From contig JABFGG010000007.1 in assembly GCA_013112575.1 (NCBI GenBank), positions 120,934 to 184,933 of the forward strand: a DNA stretch of 64,000 nucleotides, written 5' to 3'. Made by a program: the position numbers and the translations under genes. This stretch comes from Chloroflexota bacterium (lineage in GTDB: Bacteria; Chloroflexota; Anaerolineae; Anaerolineales; UBA11579). Under the pieces are notes generated by a model. The model was not told where the DNA came from, did no database searches, and saw only the letters and a program-made list of their open reading frames with translations. Below are positions 34,568-43,615 of the stretch, one piece after another. The number at the start of each line of letters is the position of its first letter. Position 1 is the stretch's first letter.

Positions 34568-34620
34568 GTTTTCCTCTTTTTTATAAGATTGCTAAATTTG
34601 CTTCTTCTTTATTATTTGGC

Positions 34621-34839
34621 CTAATCCTCTGGTTCGTATGAAAACACTTCTTCCAGGGGCACCGCAAAAATGTGTGCGATGCGAAAGGCCAGATCCAGTG
34701 AAGGGGAGTATTTCCCCTGCTCCATAGCGATGATGGTCTGCCGCGTGACACCTACTTGTTTAGCCAGTTCCTGTTGGGTCATTTCATCGTGGTTGAAGCG
34801 TAATTTGCGAATGTTGTTGCTTACGTTGCTCTTACCCAT
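34621..34839 (-). CDS. XRE-family transcriptional regulator, minimal
   Basis: A 72-residue Cro/CI-type DNA-binding protein, MGKSNVSNNIRKLRFNHDEM then TQQELAKQVGVTRQTIIAME and QGKYSPSLDLAFRIA, ending VPLEEVFSYEPED: a helix-turn-helix without a ligand domain, the YozG/MrpR-like form. The start ATG 34839 is one base after the stop of the upstream membrane protein gene; the longer frame overlaps that gene and was rejected. It lies between two paralogous membrane proteins. It may bind the direct repeats in the promoter at 35349-35388. Confidence 0.88.
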   Translation of the reverse strand: MGKSNVSNNIRKLRFNHDEMTQQELAKQVGVTRQTIIAMEQGKYSPSLDLAFRIAHIFAVPLEEVFSYEPED

Positions 34840-34840
34840 T

Positions 34841-35293
34841 TCAGAATCCTCTTCGATAAATGTACATTCGTGTGGCATCGCCAATGATCTGGGCGACAAG
34901 CCCTGAAAAGATCAGCGCCGTGAACATGACCAGTGGGGGCTGACCGAACACAAAGGTGAGCATGGCAAGCAGGGACCCGAGGGAGAACACCATATATGTA
35001 ACCCGGGTCCCTTTTAGGTCAATTATCTGGTCGCGCTCATCTTCAATATCTTCAACATCGGGTTCTTCTTGAGTCCTTACGGCCTCGATGATCGCTGAAA
35101 CAATGTGCGTAAGGATCGTGCCAATGATCGTTGTAACGATGGCCATCACGATCGTGATGCCCCACAGGCGAAAGACATTTGTGGCAATGAAAGTATCGTT
35201 CTGGATCATTTGAAACACCCTGACCAGAAAGAATGCCAGGATCAGGCTGAAACTCGCTAGGGATACAGTGATGTTTTTCTGTTGAAAGGTCAT
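34841..35293 (-). CDS. small four-helix membrane protein paired with XRE regulator (copy b)
   Basis: A 150-residue membrane protein with about four helices. The cytoplasmic loop has EDIEDERDQIIDLKGTRVTY, followed by PPLVMFTALIFSGLVAQII and the basic end RMYIYRRGF, matching copy a. It is the first gene of the AT-rich cluster, about 50 bases downstream of a near-consensus promoter, and its stop is one base before the XRE start. A regulator-membrane-protein pairing in which the membrane protein controls the regulator is plausible but not shown. Confidence 0.82.
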   Translation of the reverse strand: MTFQQKNITVSLASFSLILAFFLVRVFQMIQNDTFIATNVFRLWGITIVMAIVTTIIGTILTHIVSAIIEAVRTQEEPDVEDIEDERDQIIDLKGTRVTYMVFSLGSLLAMLTFVFGQPPLVMFTALIFSGLVAQIIGDATRMYIYRRGF

Positions 35294-35348
35294 ATTTTCT
35301 TCTCTCTTTGTCTATTTATTTTTACTTCTTGTAAAGTAAAGCGGACAC

Positions 35349-35388
35349 ATAGTAATATATTTTTTACTCTATGTCAAGTATTTTTTAC
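35349..35388 (-). promoter_or_regulatory. near-consensus promoter with 21-bp-spaced direct repeat
   Basis: On the minus strand TTGACA (35377-35372), 17-base spacer, TACTAT (35354-35349). The 10-base word GTAAAAAATA occurs twice (35388-35379 and 35367-35358), exactly 21 bases apart, flanking the -35. Two helical turns apart suits cooperative binding of a dimeric regulator, for example the XRE protein of this operon. Confidence 0.75.
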
Positions 35389-35510
35389 ATCAAAATAGCA
35401 GAAATTACCTGGAATCCGGATTGGGTTCTATTAATTTTGGTAGATATTGAAGATCTAAAGAGATTTTCCTCTTGCAATCCCCCCAGAAGCTTTAGCTAAA
35501 GATCTGCTTG

Positions 35511-37916
35511 TTATTCTTCTTCAGACACTTGCAAAGCCCGGCCATCTACCATGTAAGGACGTTCATCATCCACCACTAACGATTGTCCATCCGGGAAAGT
35601 CAGTACCGTTTCCCCAATATTGCACTCTACGATCAATCCTCGGTAACCTAAACGAACCGGCCAGGGAAAAGGATTTAGGCCCCGCACCATCACCCGCCAG
35701 GGTGAAATAATGCGTATTCCCAAAACTTCCAGGAATAGGCTCAGGGGTGGCAGCCCTTGCAGGGCGTTACGCTCTCCTAAAGCCTTGCCATCTACTGCGC
35801 CAAGATTGGCACGAAAAGCGCTCTCGCGCTTTAGATTCTGAATGATGCCATCCATCAATCGTTCAAACAATTGGGCTGCCTCAGCCTGCTTTCCATAGCG
35901 CAACAAACCCTGTGCAACTATCACGTTCCAGGGCAACCACACTGCCCCGGCAATGGACGCATCCTCAGCTTTGGGTGGGCTGGCGGTGGCGGCAAGACCA
36001 AAGGGCTGCCAGTAGCTCTTTTGATTGCGCAAGTTGTGCTGAATGACCTTGTCGGCAAGTTCAGCATCAGGGATACCTGCCCATAAGGGTGTCAACAGGG
36101 TGATGTCTTTGTTTCGGTAGTCTACCGTGCGCACCGTGACCTTATCCTGGGGACCGACCCCATCGAACTGGATGCGCTCCACTTCGGCATAGACCTGCTC
36201 ACTGGTTGCCACTGACCGCCCTAAATACCATTGGAATTCACCACGCCGTGTGCGCTGCACGATGCTTTTGCCATCCGGTCGCGTCCCATGTACAAAAGCA
36301 CGCACTTGTATCGTGGATTCGCTTTGTGATTCGACCCGCATAAGCAAACGAACCGGTTCATCAAATTTCTTGTTGATGGCGATCTCGCCAGAGCCTTTGC
36401 GTTTGCCCAGCGACTTTCCAATTTGACTGGCATGCGTTTCCCGGTCCCAATAATGGTAGCTATGGGTACGGGCGTTCCAAGAAGTGTCAACCGCGCTGCG
36501 GAGATTATCAGCCAGGGCCTCCAGGCCGGTGACTGGTTCGGGGCGTTGCAAAACATCGGCGATCTGCATCAGACGCTGACATTCGTTATGCAACAAGACA
36601 CATAGCGCCGGGCTTTCAAAATAACGGGCATCTGCGCCTTGGGCCCATATGTGCCAGGGCGCAAAACTCGGGTTGTCCTCAAAGCCACTCTGGATGGGGT
36701 TATCCCATTCCGGCAGGCCATCGCCATCACGGTCCTGTCGCTCTGTGAACCAGACTTGTAGATAATCAAGCAAAGGCTGGAAAATATTATTTAGAAATGC
36801 TGTGTCTTCTGTAGACTGGTACACGCGCCAGGCCAGCTCAGCCAGCAAGGGAAAAGCCTGCATACGTCCGCGTTGGCCCGCCAAACCGGGTTTCCAATCA
36901 ATGCGCCCATCTTCACGTTGGACGGCTATGAAATTGTATAACCAGCCCTTCACAATTTCCACTTCGCCAGGCAGTAACAAACCCGCTAAATACCAGGCAT
37001 CCAGGGCGCTTTGCCCGTTCCAGCTATGCCCATAATCACTGCCATCGCGCCGTGGGGAAAAACCATTTTGAGGCTGTCGGGTGATCACAAAGCTTTTGTT
37101 GGGCAACTCATCGCTGCCCGGAAGCAACAAGCGCAAGGCCTCTTTTTGGCCAAAGGCCAGGGCCGCATCCCAATCAGCATCACCCGTCTGGATATTCAGC
37201 TGGGTGGCCGCCAGCATCTCAATACGCGCTTGCTCCGCGGTCCAGTTACGGGTAGCGATCTGGCGCGCCTTGGCAAAGGACTCTTCTACGTCCGGAGAAG
37301 CAGCCTGCACCCAAGTGAGTTGCCGAGTTTGTCCTGGGCGCAGCTCGATCTGATGATCCAACGAAGAATAGGGGCTGGTGGTCGCCTGAGGGCCGCCGGT
37401 CATAAAAACCACCGGTTCCAGGTTCTCCGTTTTGCCCGTCAAGACACTGACGGCTTCCAGCTTGCGCGGCGTCATCGGACGGCCATCCCCAGCTGGAGCT
37501 AGCAGGGCCACCCACTCCAGGCGAAAACTGCGCGGGGTGACACCATTGTTGAACAGGCGCAACTGCCCGGCAATACTGTAGCTGTCAGGAACCCAGGTTT
37601 TGGCTGAAACACCCAGGCCCGTGAAAGGTGAGAACTCGATTTCCAGGAAGTTTGGATAAAAAGACTTTACAACTGGCTGAATCTCGAATTGACGCGGGTC
37701 TTCACGCTCCTCGTCTCCCTCAATAAAACGCGGGAACATGCGCATATTGCGGGCGCGCAGGCCGTAAGTTGTCTGCAATAAGACCGCTGCCGGTTCACCC
37801 TGCCCGAGCAACAACTCCCAGATCTGGTCATTGACGTAATCGGGTTCCGATAAGCGCGCATCGGCAGACAAAGTCAGGGCCAGCGGGTCGCCGGAAGCCA
37901 GATTCCACTCACGCAT
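35511..37916 (-). CDS. glycoside hydrolase with (alpha/alpha)6 domain (GH63/MGH1-like)
   Basis: An 801-residue cytoplasmic protein, with no signal peptide. The N-terminal half is beta-rich (EFSPFTGLGVSAKTWVPDSY, LRLFNNGVTPRSFRLEWVA), and the C-terminal half is helical with RDGSDYGHSWNGQSALDAWY, QREDGRIDWKPG, DRDGDGLPEWDNPIQSGFED and GAVWLPWNVIVAQGLLRYGK. This is the arrangement of MGH1-type glucosidases and glycogen-debranching-like enzymes. The acidic pair in DGLPEWDNP or IDWKPG may be catalytic, but I cannot name the substrate. Monocistronic. Confidence 0.8.
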   Translation of the reverse strand: MREWNLASGDPLALTLSADARLSEPDYVNDQIWELLLGQGEPAAVLLQTTYGLRARNMRMFPRFIEGDEEREDPRQFEIQPVVKSFYPNFLEIEFSPFTGLGVSAKTWVPDSYSIAGQLRLFNNGVTPRSFRLEWVALLAPAGDGRPMTPRKLEAVSVLTGKTENLEPVVFMTGGPQATTSPYSSLDHQIELRPGQTRQLTWVQAASPDVEESFAKARQIATRNWTAEQARIEMLAATQLNIQTGDADWDAALAFGQKEALRLLLPGSDELPNKSFVITRQPQNGFSPRRDGSDYGHSWNGQSALDAWYLAGLLLPGEVEIVKGWLYNFIAVQREDGRIDWKPGLAGQRGRMQAFPLLAELAWRVYQSTEDTAFLNNIFQPLLDYLQVWFTERQDRDGDGLPEWDNPIQSGFEDNPSFAPWHIWAQGADARYFESPALCVLLHNECQRLMQIADVLQRPEPVTGLEALADNLRSAVDTSWNARTHSYHYWDRETHASQIGKSLGKRKGSGEIAINKKFDEPVRLLMRVESQSESTIQVRAFVHGTRPDGKSIVQRTRRGEFQWYLGRSVATSEQVYAEVERIQFDGVGPQDKVTVRTVDYRNKDITLLTPLWAGIPDAELADKVIQHNLRNQKSYWQPFGLAATASPPKAEDASIAGAVWLPWNVIVAQGLLRYGKQAEAAQLFERLMDGIIQNLKRESAFRANLGAVDGKALGERNALQGLPPLSLFLEVLGIRIISPWRVMVRGLNPFPWPVRLGYRGLIVECNIGETVLTFPDGQSLVVDDERPYMVDGRALQVSEEE

Positions 37917-37988
37917 AGCTGAATTGTACGGCTTATTGATTGAAGGAGCAGCAATTTTTTACAGCGATTTAAGCAAAATGCAGTAGAT

Positions 37989-38109
37989 TGGTAACTGGTA
38001 ACTGGTAACTGGTAACTGGTAACTGGTAACTGGTAACTGGTAACTGGTAACTAAGTATGCCTTACAAATGACTGATGCTAGTTCCTGTTACCTATTACAA
38101 ATTACCGAT
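37989..38109. repeat. perfect 9 x 7-bp tandem repeat plus inverted copies
   Basis: TGGTAAC repeats nine times without change at 37989-38051. Inverted related words (GTTACC, ATTACC) follow at 38086-38109, allowing a large cruciform or hairpin. It fills the gap between the glycoside hydrolase gene and the MaoC gene. Confidence 0.95.
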
Positions 38110-38118
38110 TCTCATTTA

Positions 38119-38127
38119 TGCTAGAAT
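38119..38127 (+). promoter_or_regulatory. extended -10 promoter of the MaoC gene
   Basis: TGCTAGAAT (TGn then TAGAAT), about 50 bases before the ATG, which has GAGGAG 5 bases upstream. No good -35, which suits an extended -10 promoter. Confidence 0.45.
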
Positions 38128-38178
38128 CCAGGAACTAAATTTGTAGTAGCGACGTCGAAAATTGCATGAGGAGATGCC

Positions 38179-38655
38179 ATGAGTGCCAAGCCCACTTTCC
38201 AGCGCGGCCTGTACTTTGAAGAATTTGAAGTTGGCCAACAGATCATTACCGCGGCCCGCACGGTCACCGAGAGCGATGTAGTTAGCTTTGCCGGCCTGTC
38301 CGGTGACTACAACAGCATCCACATAGACGCCAAATACAGCGAAGCCGGCCCCTTTGGGCAGCGCGTGGCGCATGGGCTTTTGGTGCTTTCGATTGCCTCT
38401 GGATTAGTGCAGCAAACCGGCATGATGAACGACACCGTCATGGCCTTTCGCGAAATAAACAACTGGAAGTTCACAAAACCTATTTTTATCGGGGATACCG
38501 TGCAAGTCATGGTCAACATTAAAGAAACTAAAGCACTACCGCGTATCGGTGGAGGCTCTGTTTCCATCGAACTGGACGTGCGCAATCAGGATGAAGACAC
38601 CGTGATGAAAGGCACCTGGACGGCCTTATTTGTAAGCCAGCCGGAAGAAGAATAA
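38179..38655 (+). CDS. MaoC-family (R)-specific enoyl-CoA hydratase-like dehydratase
   Basis: A 158-residue hot-dog-fold protein. The hydratase 2 motif is FAGLSGDYNSIHIDAKYSEA (catalytic Asp and His in D-x-N-x-x-H-x-D), followed by FGQRVAHGLLVLSIASGLV. These residues are those of (R)-hydratases that add water to trans-2-enoyl-CoA. The substrate chain length is unknown. It has a clear terminator hairpin after it and stands alone, not next to other fatty-acid genes. Confidence 0.93.
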   Translation: MSAKPTFQRGLYFEEFEVGQQIITAARTVTESDVVSFAGLSGDYNSIHIDAKYSEAGPFGQRVAHGLLVLSIASGLVQQTGMMNDTVMAFREINNWKFTKPIFIGDTVQVMVNIKETKALPRIGGGSVSIELDVRNQDEDTVMKGTWTALFVSQPEEE

Positions 38656-38683
38656 GCACCGAAGACTCGCTCACGCCATTGGC

Positions 38684-38712
38684 GTAACAAGGATATAAGG
38701 CATCCTTGTTAC
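38684..38712 (+). terminator. terminator hairpin after the MaoC gene
   Basis: GTAACAAGGAT-ATAAGGC-ATCCTTGTTAC, 11-bp perfect stem, followed by TTT. It lies between the MaoC stop and the penicillin-binding protein start, 12 bases from the latter. Confidence 0.7.
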
Positions 38713-38723
38713 TTTAAAGAATT

Positions 38724-41700
38724 ATGGAAGAAGAGAAGAAAAACCCCGAAGACGAGCAAGGGCCGGATCCTGAAGAGGATCCGCGTAAGCGTTTCCGCCG
38801 CCTGATTGATGACGAGGAAGAACAAGCAGGCGAGGAAAGCTCTGAATCAGCGCGCCACCAGCCCGAACAACAACTGGGCACAACCCAGGATTATTTTGCT
38901 TCCGAACCAGACGAGATCTGGGAGGAGAGCCTGCCCAAAGCCCCGCCACCTTATGGGGCTACCCATGCGCATCTCATGGGTCAGGCATCCACTCCCCCTT
39001 CCACCTCAGATGAGGCCAAATCGGAAGATACCAGCGAGTTGGCCGATACACAGCCTAACAAAACCCAGGCAGAACAGACTGATGACAGCGCAGCCACTAT
39101 TCCCCCCGACGAAGCCCAAACGCCTGCGCCCCCGCCCGAACTGGGCAAGACACCCCCCAGCCGTTCCCTGAGCATTGACGAACACGGCATGCCTTTGCCG
39201 AGCCGGGTACCCGAAACGGACACGGGAGCCACACAGGTAACCCAATCCGCTTACCAAACTCCCTCTAATTCCGAGCCGCTGCGCCGCCCGCGCAGCACAG
39301 CAGCCCCCGTTGAAACCGGGGCTTTACCACCCATGCGTACCGGCCCAATGGGTGCAAAACCATCTATAGCCCAACGCAGTTCCAATTGGTTGCGCGGCCT
39401 GGGCTGTCTGGCACAGTTATTCGTACTGGGTTTATTTGGGGTCGTACTCGTTGTAGTGGGTACACTGTCCTTCGGTGTCTACCAGTATTACACCGTGGCG
39501 GCTACCCTCCCGGCCATCGATGATCTGCGCGACAAGGCCTCGCAGTTCGAAACCACCACCATCCTGGACAGGGACGGCAACACGCTGTACGAGATCCTGG
39601 ACCCCAATGCCGGACGGCGCACCTATGTTTCCATCGATAATATTTCCCCCTTCATGATCGCCGCCATCGTCGCCACAGAAGATTCTGATTTTTATAGCAA
39701 CCCAGGCTTCAGCATCCGCGCCATCGTGCGTGCTTTTTTCCAGAATGCGGAAAGTGGCGAGATCGTCTCCGGGGCATCCACCATCACCCAACAACTGGCG
39801 CGCAATATCGTCTTCGATCCGGAAGAAGCCTACCAACTGACCTATATCCGCAAGGTACGCGAGGCCCTGCTAGCGCAAGAAATCACACGCCGCTATACCA
39901 AAGATGAGATCCTTGAGCTGTATCTCAACGAGATCTATTTCGGCAACCTGGCCTACGGCATCGAAGCCGCTTCGCAAACCTATTTCAACACCAATGCCAG
40001 CAGACTCACATTGGAACAGGCTTCCATGTTGGCCGGGCTACCCCAGGCCCCATCCGTGTATGACGTATACACCAACCGTGAAGTGACACTCTTACGCCAG
40101 GATGACGTTTTAAAACTGATGATTAAGGCTAGCGAAGAGCAAAACTGCATCTTTGTGGGTGAAGGCCGGCAGGACGTGTGTGTCGACCTCGAGACGGCTT
40201 CGGTGGCGGCGTTTGCACTGGACGACTACGAATTCCCCGACCCCGATATCCAGATCCAGTATCCTCACTGGGTCAATTACGTGCGCACCTTGCTGGAAAC
40301 CCAGTTTGACCCACAGACCATTTACCGCTCAGGCTTCACCGTCCACACCACCTTGAACCCCGGCTTGCAGACCGTGGCCCAGGCCGTGGTACAGAAACAG
40401 ATCGCCGCATTGGTGGGGCGCAACGTGCAGAGTGGCGCGCTGGTTGCCATTGAACCCTCCACCGGCGAGATACTGGCCATGGTCGGTTCGGCAGATTATT
40501 ACAATGAAGACATCGACGGCCAGATCAACATGGCCCTCATCCCACGTCAGCCCGGCTCCTCCATCAAGCCGCTGACCTATACCCTGGCCTTTGAGAACGG
40601 TTGGACCCCCGGCACCTTGATATGGGATGTGGAGTCTGAGTTCCCGCCATCGGGTGACCCCAACGACCCGCGCGAACCCTTCATCCCGGTCAATTACGAT
40701 GAGCGCCATCACGGGCCAGTCACATTGCGCGCCGCGCTGGCGAATTCCTATAACATCCCTGCCGTTAAAGCCCTCCAGTTCGTGGGTATTTATGACGACG
40801 AGGACACACCTGATGAAGAAGAGGGGCTGGTGGCTTTTGCACACCGCATGGGCATCAGTGACCTGAATGAAGACTTCTATGGTTTGTCGCTCACCTTAGG
40901 TGGTGGGGAAGTTAAGCTGCTGGACATGACCAGCGCCTTCGGCGTCTACGCCAACAGTGGCCAGCGCATCCCGCCTGTAGCTATCACCAAGATCGTGGAC
41001 CACGAAGGCAACGTGGTCTTTGAACACGAAGCGCCCCAGGGCGAACAGGTCATCCGGTCAGAACACGCTTTCTTGATCAATTCGATCCTCTCCGACAACG
41101 CCGCCCGCACCCCGGCCTTTGGTCCCAACTCGATACTCAACCTGCCCTTCACGGCTGCCGTCAAGACGGGCACCACCAACGACTTCCGCGATAACTGGAC
41201 CATCGGATACACGCCCGATATCGCCGTGGGTGTGTGGGTCGGCAACCCCGATTTCACGCAGATGGAAGGCACCAGCGGTGTCACCGGTGCTGCACCAATC
41301 TGGGCTGAGTTCATGCCCCTGGCACTGCAAGAGGTCAACAACGGTGTACCGTCCCCCTTTGTACGCCCCAACGGCGTGCAGGAAACCGTCATCTGCGCCA
41401 CATCCGGCAGCAAACCCTCCGAGTGGTGTTCTACCCAGCGCAGCGAGTTCTTTGCCAGCGACCAGCCTCCGCTTTCGGAGGATGATGACCTCTGGCAAGA
41501 GATCCTGGTGGATACCTGGACAGGGCTACGCGTTTCACCCCAATGTGATGAATTCACCGAAGAACAATTTGCTATCGGTTTGATCGACGAGTGGGGCGTG
41601 AAGTGGATCGAGGAAACTTCGCAGGGCAACGATTGGGCCAAGGACCAGGGTTTTGATGAACCTTTCGTGTACGTGCCCGAGCGCGGCTGTACGGCCAACG

Positions 41701-42179
41701 ATCCGCGCCCCATCCTGTCCATCACCGGACCCGACGATTTTGCCGTCATCTCCAGCAGCCCGCTTGAGATCAGGGGGGTGGCAGATGCCACATCGGGCTT
41801 TTACCAGTGGCGTCTGGAGTATGGGCAGGGCGGCAACCCCTCCGACTGGCGAACTCTGGACACGAGCGAGAACCCGGTTTCCAATGAAGCCGATATCTAC
41901 AACTGGGATATTAGTGAGTTGCCGAATGGTGAGTATACGATCCGCCTGCGCATACGCGATGAGGCTAACGAGCGCTACGCTGAAAAAGAGATCGTCATCG
42001 ACATTCAATTGCCGACACCTACGCCCACACCTTCCCCGGTGCCAAGTGTTACACCAACCATCACCGAAACACCGACAGAGACCAGCACGCCGGAACCCAG
42101 TGCCACGCCCACCAGCACGGACACACTGGCCCCCACTGCTACTGAAACAGAGACGCCCACACCCACGCCCACCCCGTGA
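38724..42179 (+). CDS. class A penicillin-binding protein (PBP1-type), very long
   Basis: Bifunctional peptidoglycan glycosyltransferase/transpeptidase of 1151 residues, well above the usual 700-850. An acidic, Pro-rich cytoplasmic tail (about 1-225) precedes a membrane helix (about 226-252). The GT51 domain has ATEDSDFYSNPGFS, GASTITQQLARN, and RKVREALLAQEITRRYTKDE, and the transpeptidase has SSIKPLTYTLAF (Ser-x-x-Lys at about 612), ANSYN and KTGTTNDFRDNW (KTG at about 814). An Ig-like region (about 995-1095) and a Thr/Pro-rich tail end the protein. The usual His of the EDxxFxxHxG motif is Asn here. The TGA overlaps the next GTG. Confidence 0.95.
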   Translation: MEEEKKNPEDEQGPDPEEDPRKRFRRLIDDEEEQAGEESSESARHQPEQQLGTTQDYFASEPDEIWEESLPKAPPPYGATHAHLMGQASTPPSTSDEAKSEDTSELADTQPNKTQAEQTDDSAATIPPDEAQTPAPPPELGKTPPSRSLSIDEHGMPLPSRVPETDTGATQVTQSAYQTPSNSEPLRRPRSTAAPVETGALPPMRTGPMGAKPSIAQRSSNWLRGLGCLAQLFVLGLFGVVLVVVGTLSFGVYQYYTVAATLPAIDDLRDKASQFETTTILDRDGNTLYEILDPNAGRRTYVSIDNISPFMIAAIVATEDSDFYSNPGFSIRAIVRAFFQNAESGEIVSGASTITQQLARNIVFDPEEAYQLTYIRKVREALLAQEITRRYTKDEILELYLNEIYFGNLAYGIEAASQTYFNTNASRLTLEQASMLAGLPQAPSVYDVYTNREVTLLRQDDVLKLMIKASEEQNCIFVGEGRQDVCVDLETASVAAFALDDYEFPDPDIQIQYPHWVNYVRTLLETQFDPQTIYRSGFTVHTTLNPGLQTVAQAVVQKQIAALVGRNVQSGALVAIEPSTGEILAMVGSADYYNEDIDGQINMALIPRQPGSSIKPLTYTLAFENGWTPGTLIWDVESEFPPSGDPNDPREPFIPVNYDERHHGPVTLRAALANSYNIPAVKALQFVGIYDDEDTPDEEEGLVAFAHRMGISDLNEDFYGLSLTLGGGEVKLLDMTSAFGVYANSGQRIPPVAITKIVDHEGNVVFEHEAPQGEQVIRSEHAFLINSILSDNAARTPAFGPNSILNLPFTAAVKTGTTNDFRDNWTIGYTPDIAVGVWVGNPDFTQMEGTSGVTGAAPIWAEFMPLALQEVNNGVPSPFVRPNGVQETVICATSGSKPSEWCSTQRSEFFASDQPPLSEDDDLWQEILVDTWTGLRVSPQCDEFTEEQFAIGLIDEWGVKWIEETSQGNDWAKDQGFDEPFVYVPERGCTANDPRPILSITGPDDFAVISSSPLEIRGVADATSGFYQWRLEYGQGGNPSDWRTLDTSENPVSNEADIYNWDISELPNGEYTIRLRIRDEANERYAEKEIVIDIQLPTPTPTPSPVPSVTPTITETPTETSTPEPSATPTSTDTLAPTATETETPTPTPTP

Positions 42180-43594
42180 GCCAGAGGGAAGCCTTGTCAC
42201 GCGAGGACAAACACGCTTCCGTACGGCGCGTCTTGTGGACTGTGCTGGTTGCCAATCTACTCATCACCGTCGTTAAGATCGTATTAGGTTTATTCTCAGG
42301 AGCCCTGGCCGTGGTGGCCGACGGTTTCCATTCCCTGGTTGATTCCTCTTCCAACCTGGTTGGCCTGGCCGCCGTGGGGCTGGCCCAACGTCCGGCGGAT
42401 GAAGACCACGCCTACGGCCATCAACGCTACGAAACATTAGGTGCCTTGGCAATCGGCGCGTTGCTACTGGCGGCGGCCTGGGAAATCGGGCGCGCCATTC
42501 TGGAACGGCTGGCAGGCGACCCAGCTCCTGATGTTTCCACCCTCACACTGGTCATCATGGCCCTCACCCTACCGGTCAATCTGTTGGTCGTGGTCATGGA
42601 GCGCCGCGCAGGCCAGCGTCTCAACTCCGCCATCCTGCTGGCCGATGCCCAACACACCCAGACCGACCTTTACGTCACTGTCTCGGTTCTATTTTCGCTA
42701 ATCGGGGTGTGGTTGGGCCTGCCCTGGCTGGACGTTGTTGTGGCCTCAGGCGTGGTCATCCTCATCTTGCGAGCGGCCTTCGGGCTGTTGCGCGATACCA
42801 CCCGCAGCCTCTCGGATGCCATTGTGGCCGACCCGGGTAAAGTGGAGCAGATCGCCAGGACCGTGCCCGGCGTGCGCTTTGTGCACAACGTGCGCTCTCG
42901 CGGCACGCCCGATGCCGGTTTCGTTGACCTGCACGTCAAAGTAGACCCCAGTATGAACACCGGTCAGGCCCACGCTGTGGCTTCCGAAGTTGAACGCCGC
43001 ATCAAGGACGAACTGGACCACATCGTGGATGCCCTGGTGCACATCGAACCCACTCGCCTGCAAGAGAGCACACGCTGGGAGCGCATGGCCTACGACATCC
43101 GCCAGATCACCGATGCCATGGGGCTGGGCTACCATGACCTGCACATCCACGCCGACATGGACGGCGAACTCAGCCTGGAACTGCATCTGGAGATGCCCGT
43201 CGATATCTCCCTGGGTGAAGCCCATCAGCTCGCCGACCAGTTCGAGGAGCGTTTTGGGGCACGTTGGCCACAGATCCAACACATTATCAGCCACCTCGAA
43301 CCCCTCCCCGAGAAGGTGCTGCTACCCAGCGAGGAACGCGACAGCAGCTACAACGAGCGCATCCGCGACGTACTGCAACAGGTTGTTGAAGAAGCCAACA
43401 TCCTGGAGATCAAGAGTTTCCAGAGCAAGGGGCATCTCAGCGCGGCCATCAAGCTGAGACTCCCTGCAGGGCTTTCCCTGATCGAAGCGCACGCCCGCTC
43501 GGAGAAACTGGAAACTATGCTGCTCGACCGCATTGAGGAACTCGACCGCGTCACCCTGCACATTGAACCGGAGCAAAGCTCCGTTTCGCCTTAA
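42176..43594 (+). CDS. cation diffusion facilitator with three C-terminal ZT-dimer-like domains
   Basis: A 472-residue divalent metal exporter of the CDF family. The N-terminal six-helix domain has ADGFHSLVDSSSNLVGL and ADEDHAYGHQRYETLG (metal-binding His/Asp). Its C-terminal part is much longer than usual: three consecutive domains with the same pattern, at about residues 220-295 (VDLHVKVDPSMNTGQAHAVA), 310-385 (LELHLEMPVDISLGEAHQLA) and 395-470 (AAIKLRLPAGLSLIEAHARS). Each has the x-V/L-E-x-H pattern of the ZT-dimer domain. The GTG start overlaps the penicillin-binding protein stop (GTGA). Confidence 0.93.
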   Translation: MSQREALSREDKHASVRRVLWTVLVANLLITVVKIVLGLFSGALAVVADGFHSLVDSSSNLVGLAAVGLAQRPADEDHAYGHQRYETLGALAIGALLLAAAWEIGRAILERLAGDPAPDVSTLTLVIMALTLPVNLLVVVMERRAGQRLNSAILLADAQHTQTDLYVTVSVLFSLIGVWLGLPWLDVVVASGVVILILRAAFGLLRDTTRSLSDAIVADPGKVEQIARTVPGVRFVHNVRSRGTPDAGFVDLHVKVDPSMNTGQAHAVASEVERRIKDELDHIVDALVHIEPTRLQESTRWERMAYDIRQITDAMGLGYHDLHIHADMDGELSLELHLEMPVDISLGEAHQLADQFEERFGARWPQIQHIISHLEPLPEKVLLPSEERDSSYNERIRDVLQQVVEEANILEIKSFQSKGHLSAAIKLRLPAGLSLIEAHARSEKLETMLLDRIEELDRVTLHIEPEQSSVSP

Positions 43595-43615
43595 GAATTT
43601 GGCGCGCTCGAAGAA

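Noticed and set aside
37989..38051. CRISPR or plasmid iteron array
   Set aside because: The 7-bp unit has no spacers, and no cas, rep or dnaA gene is near.
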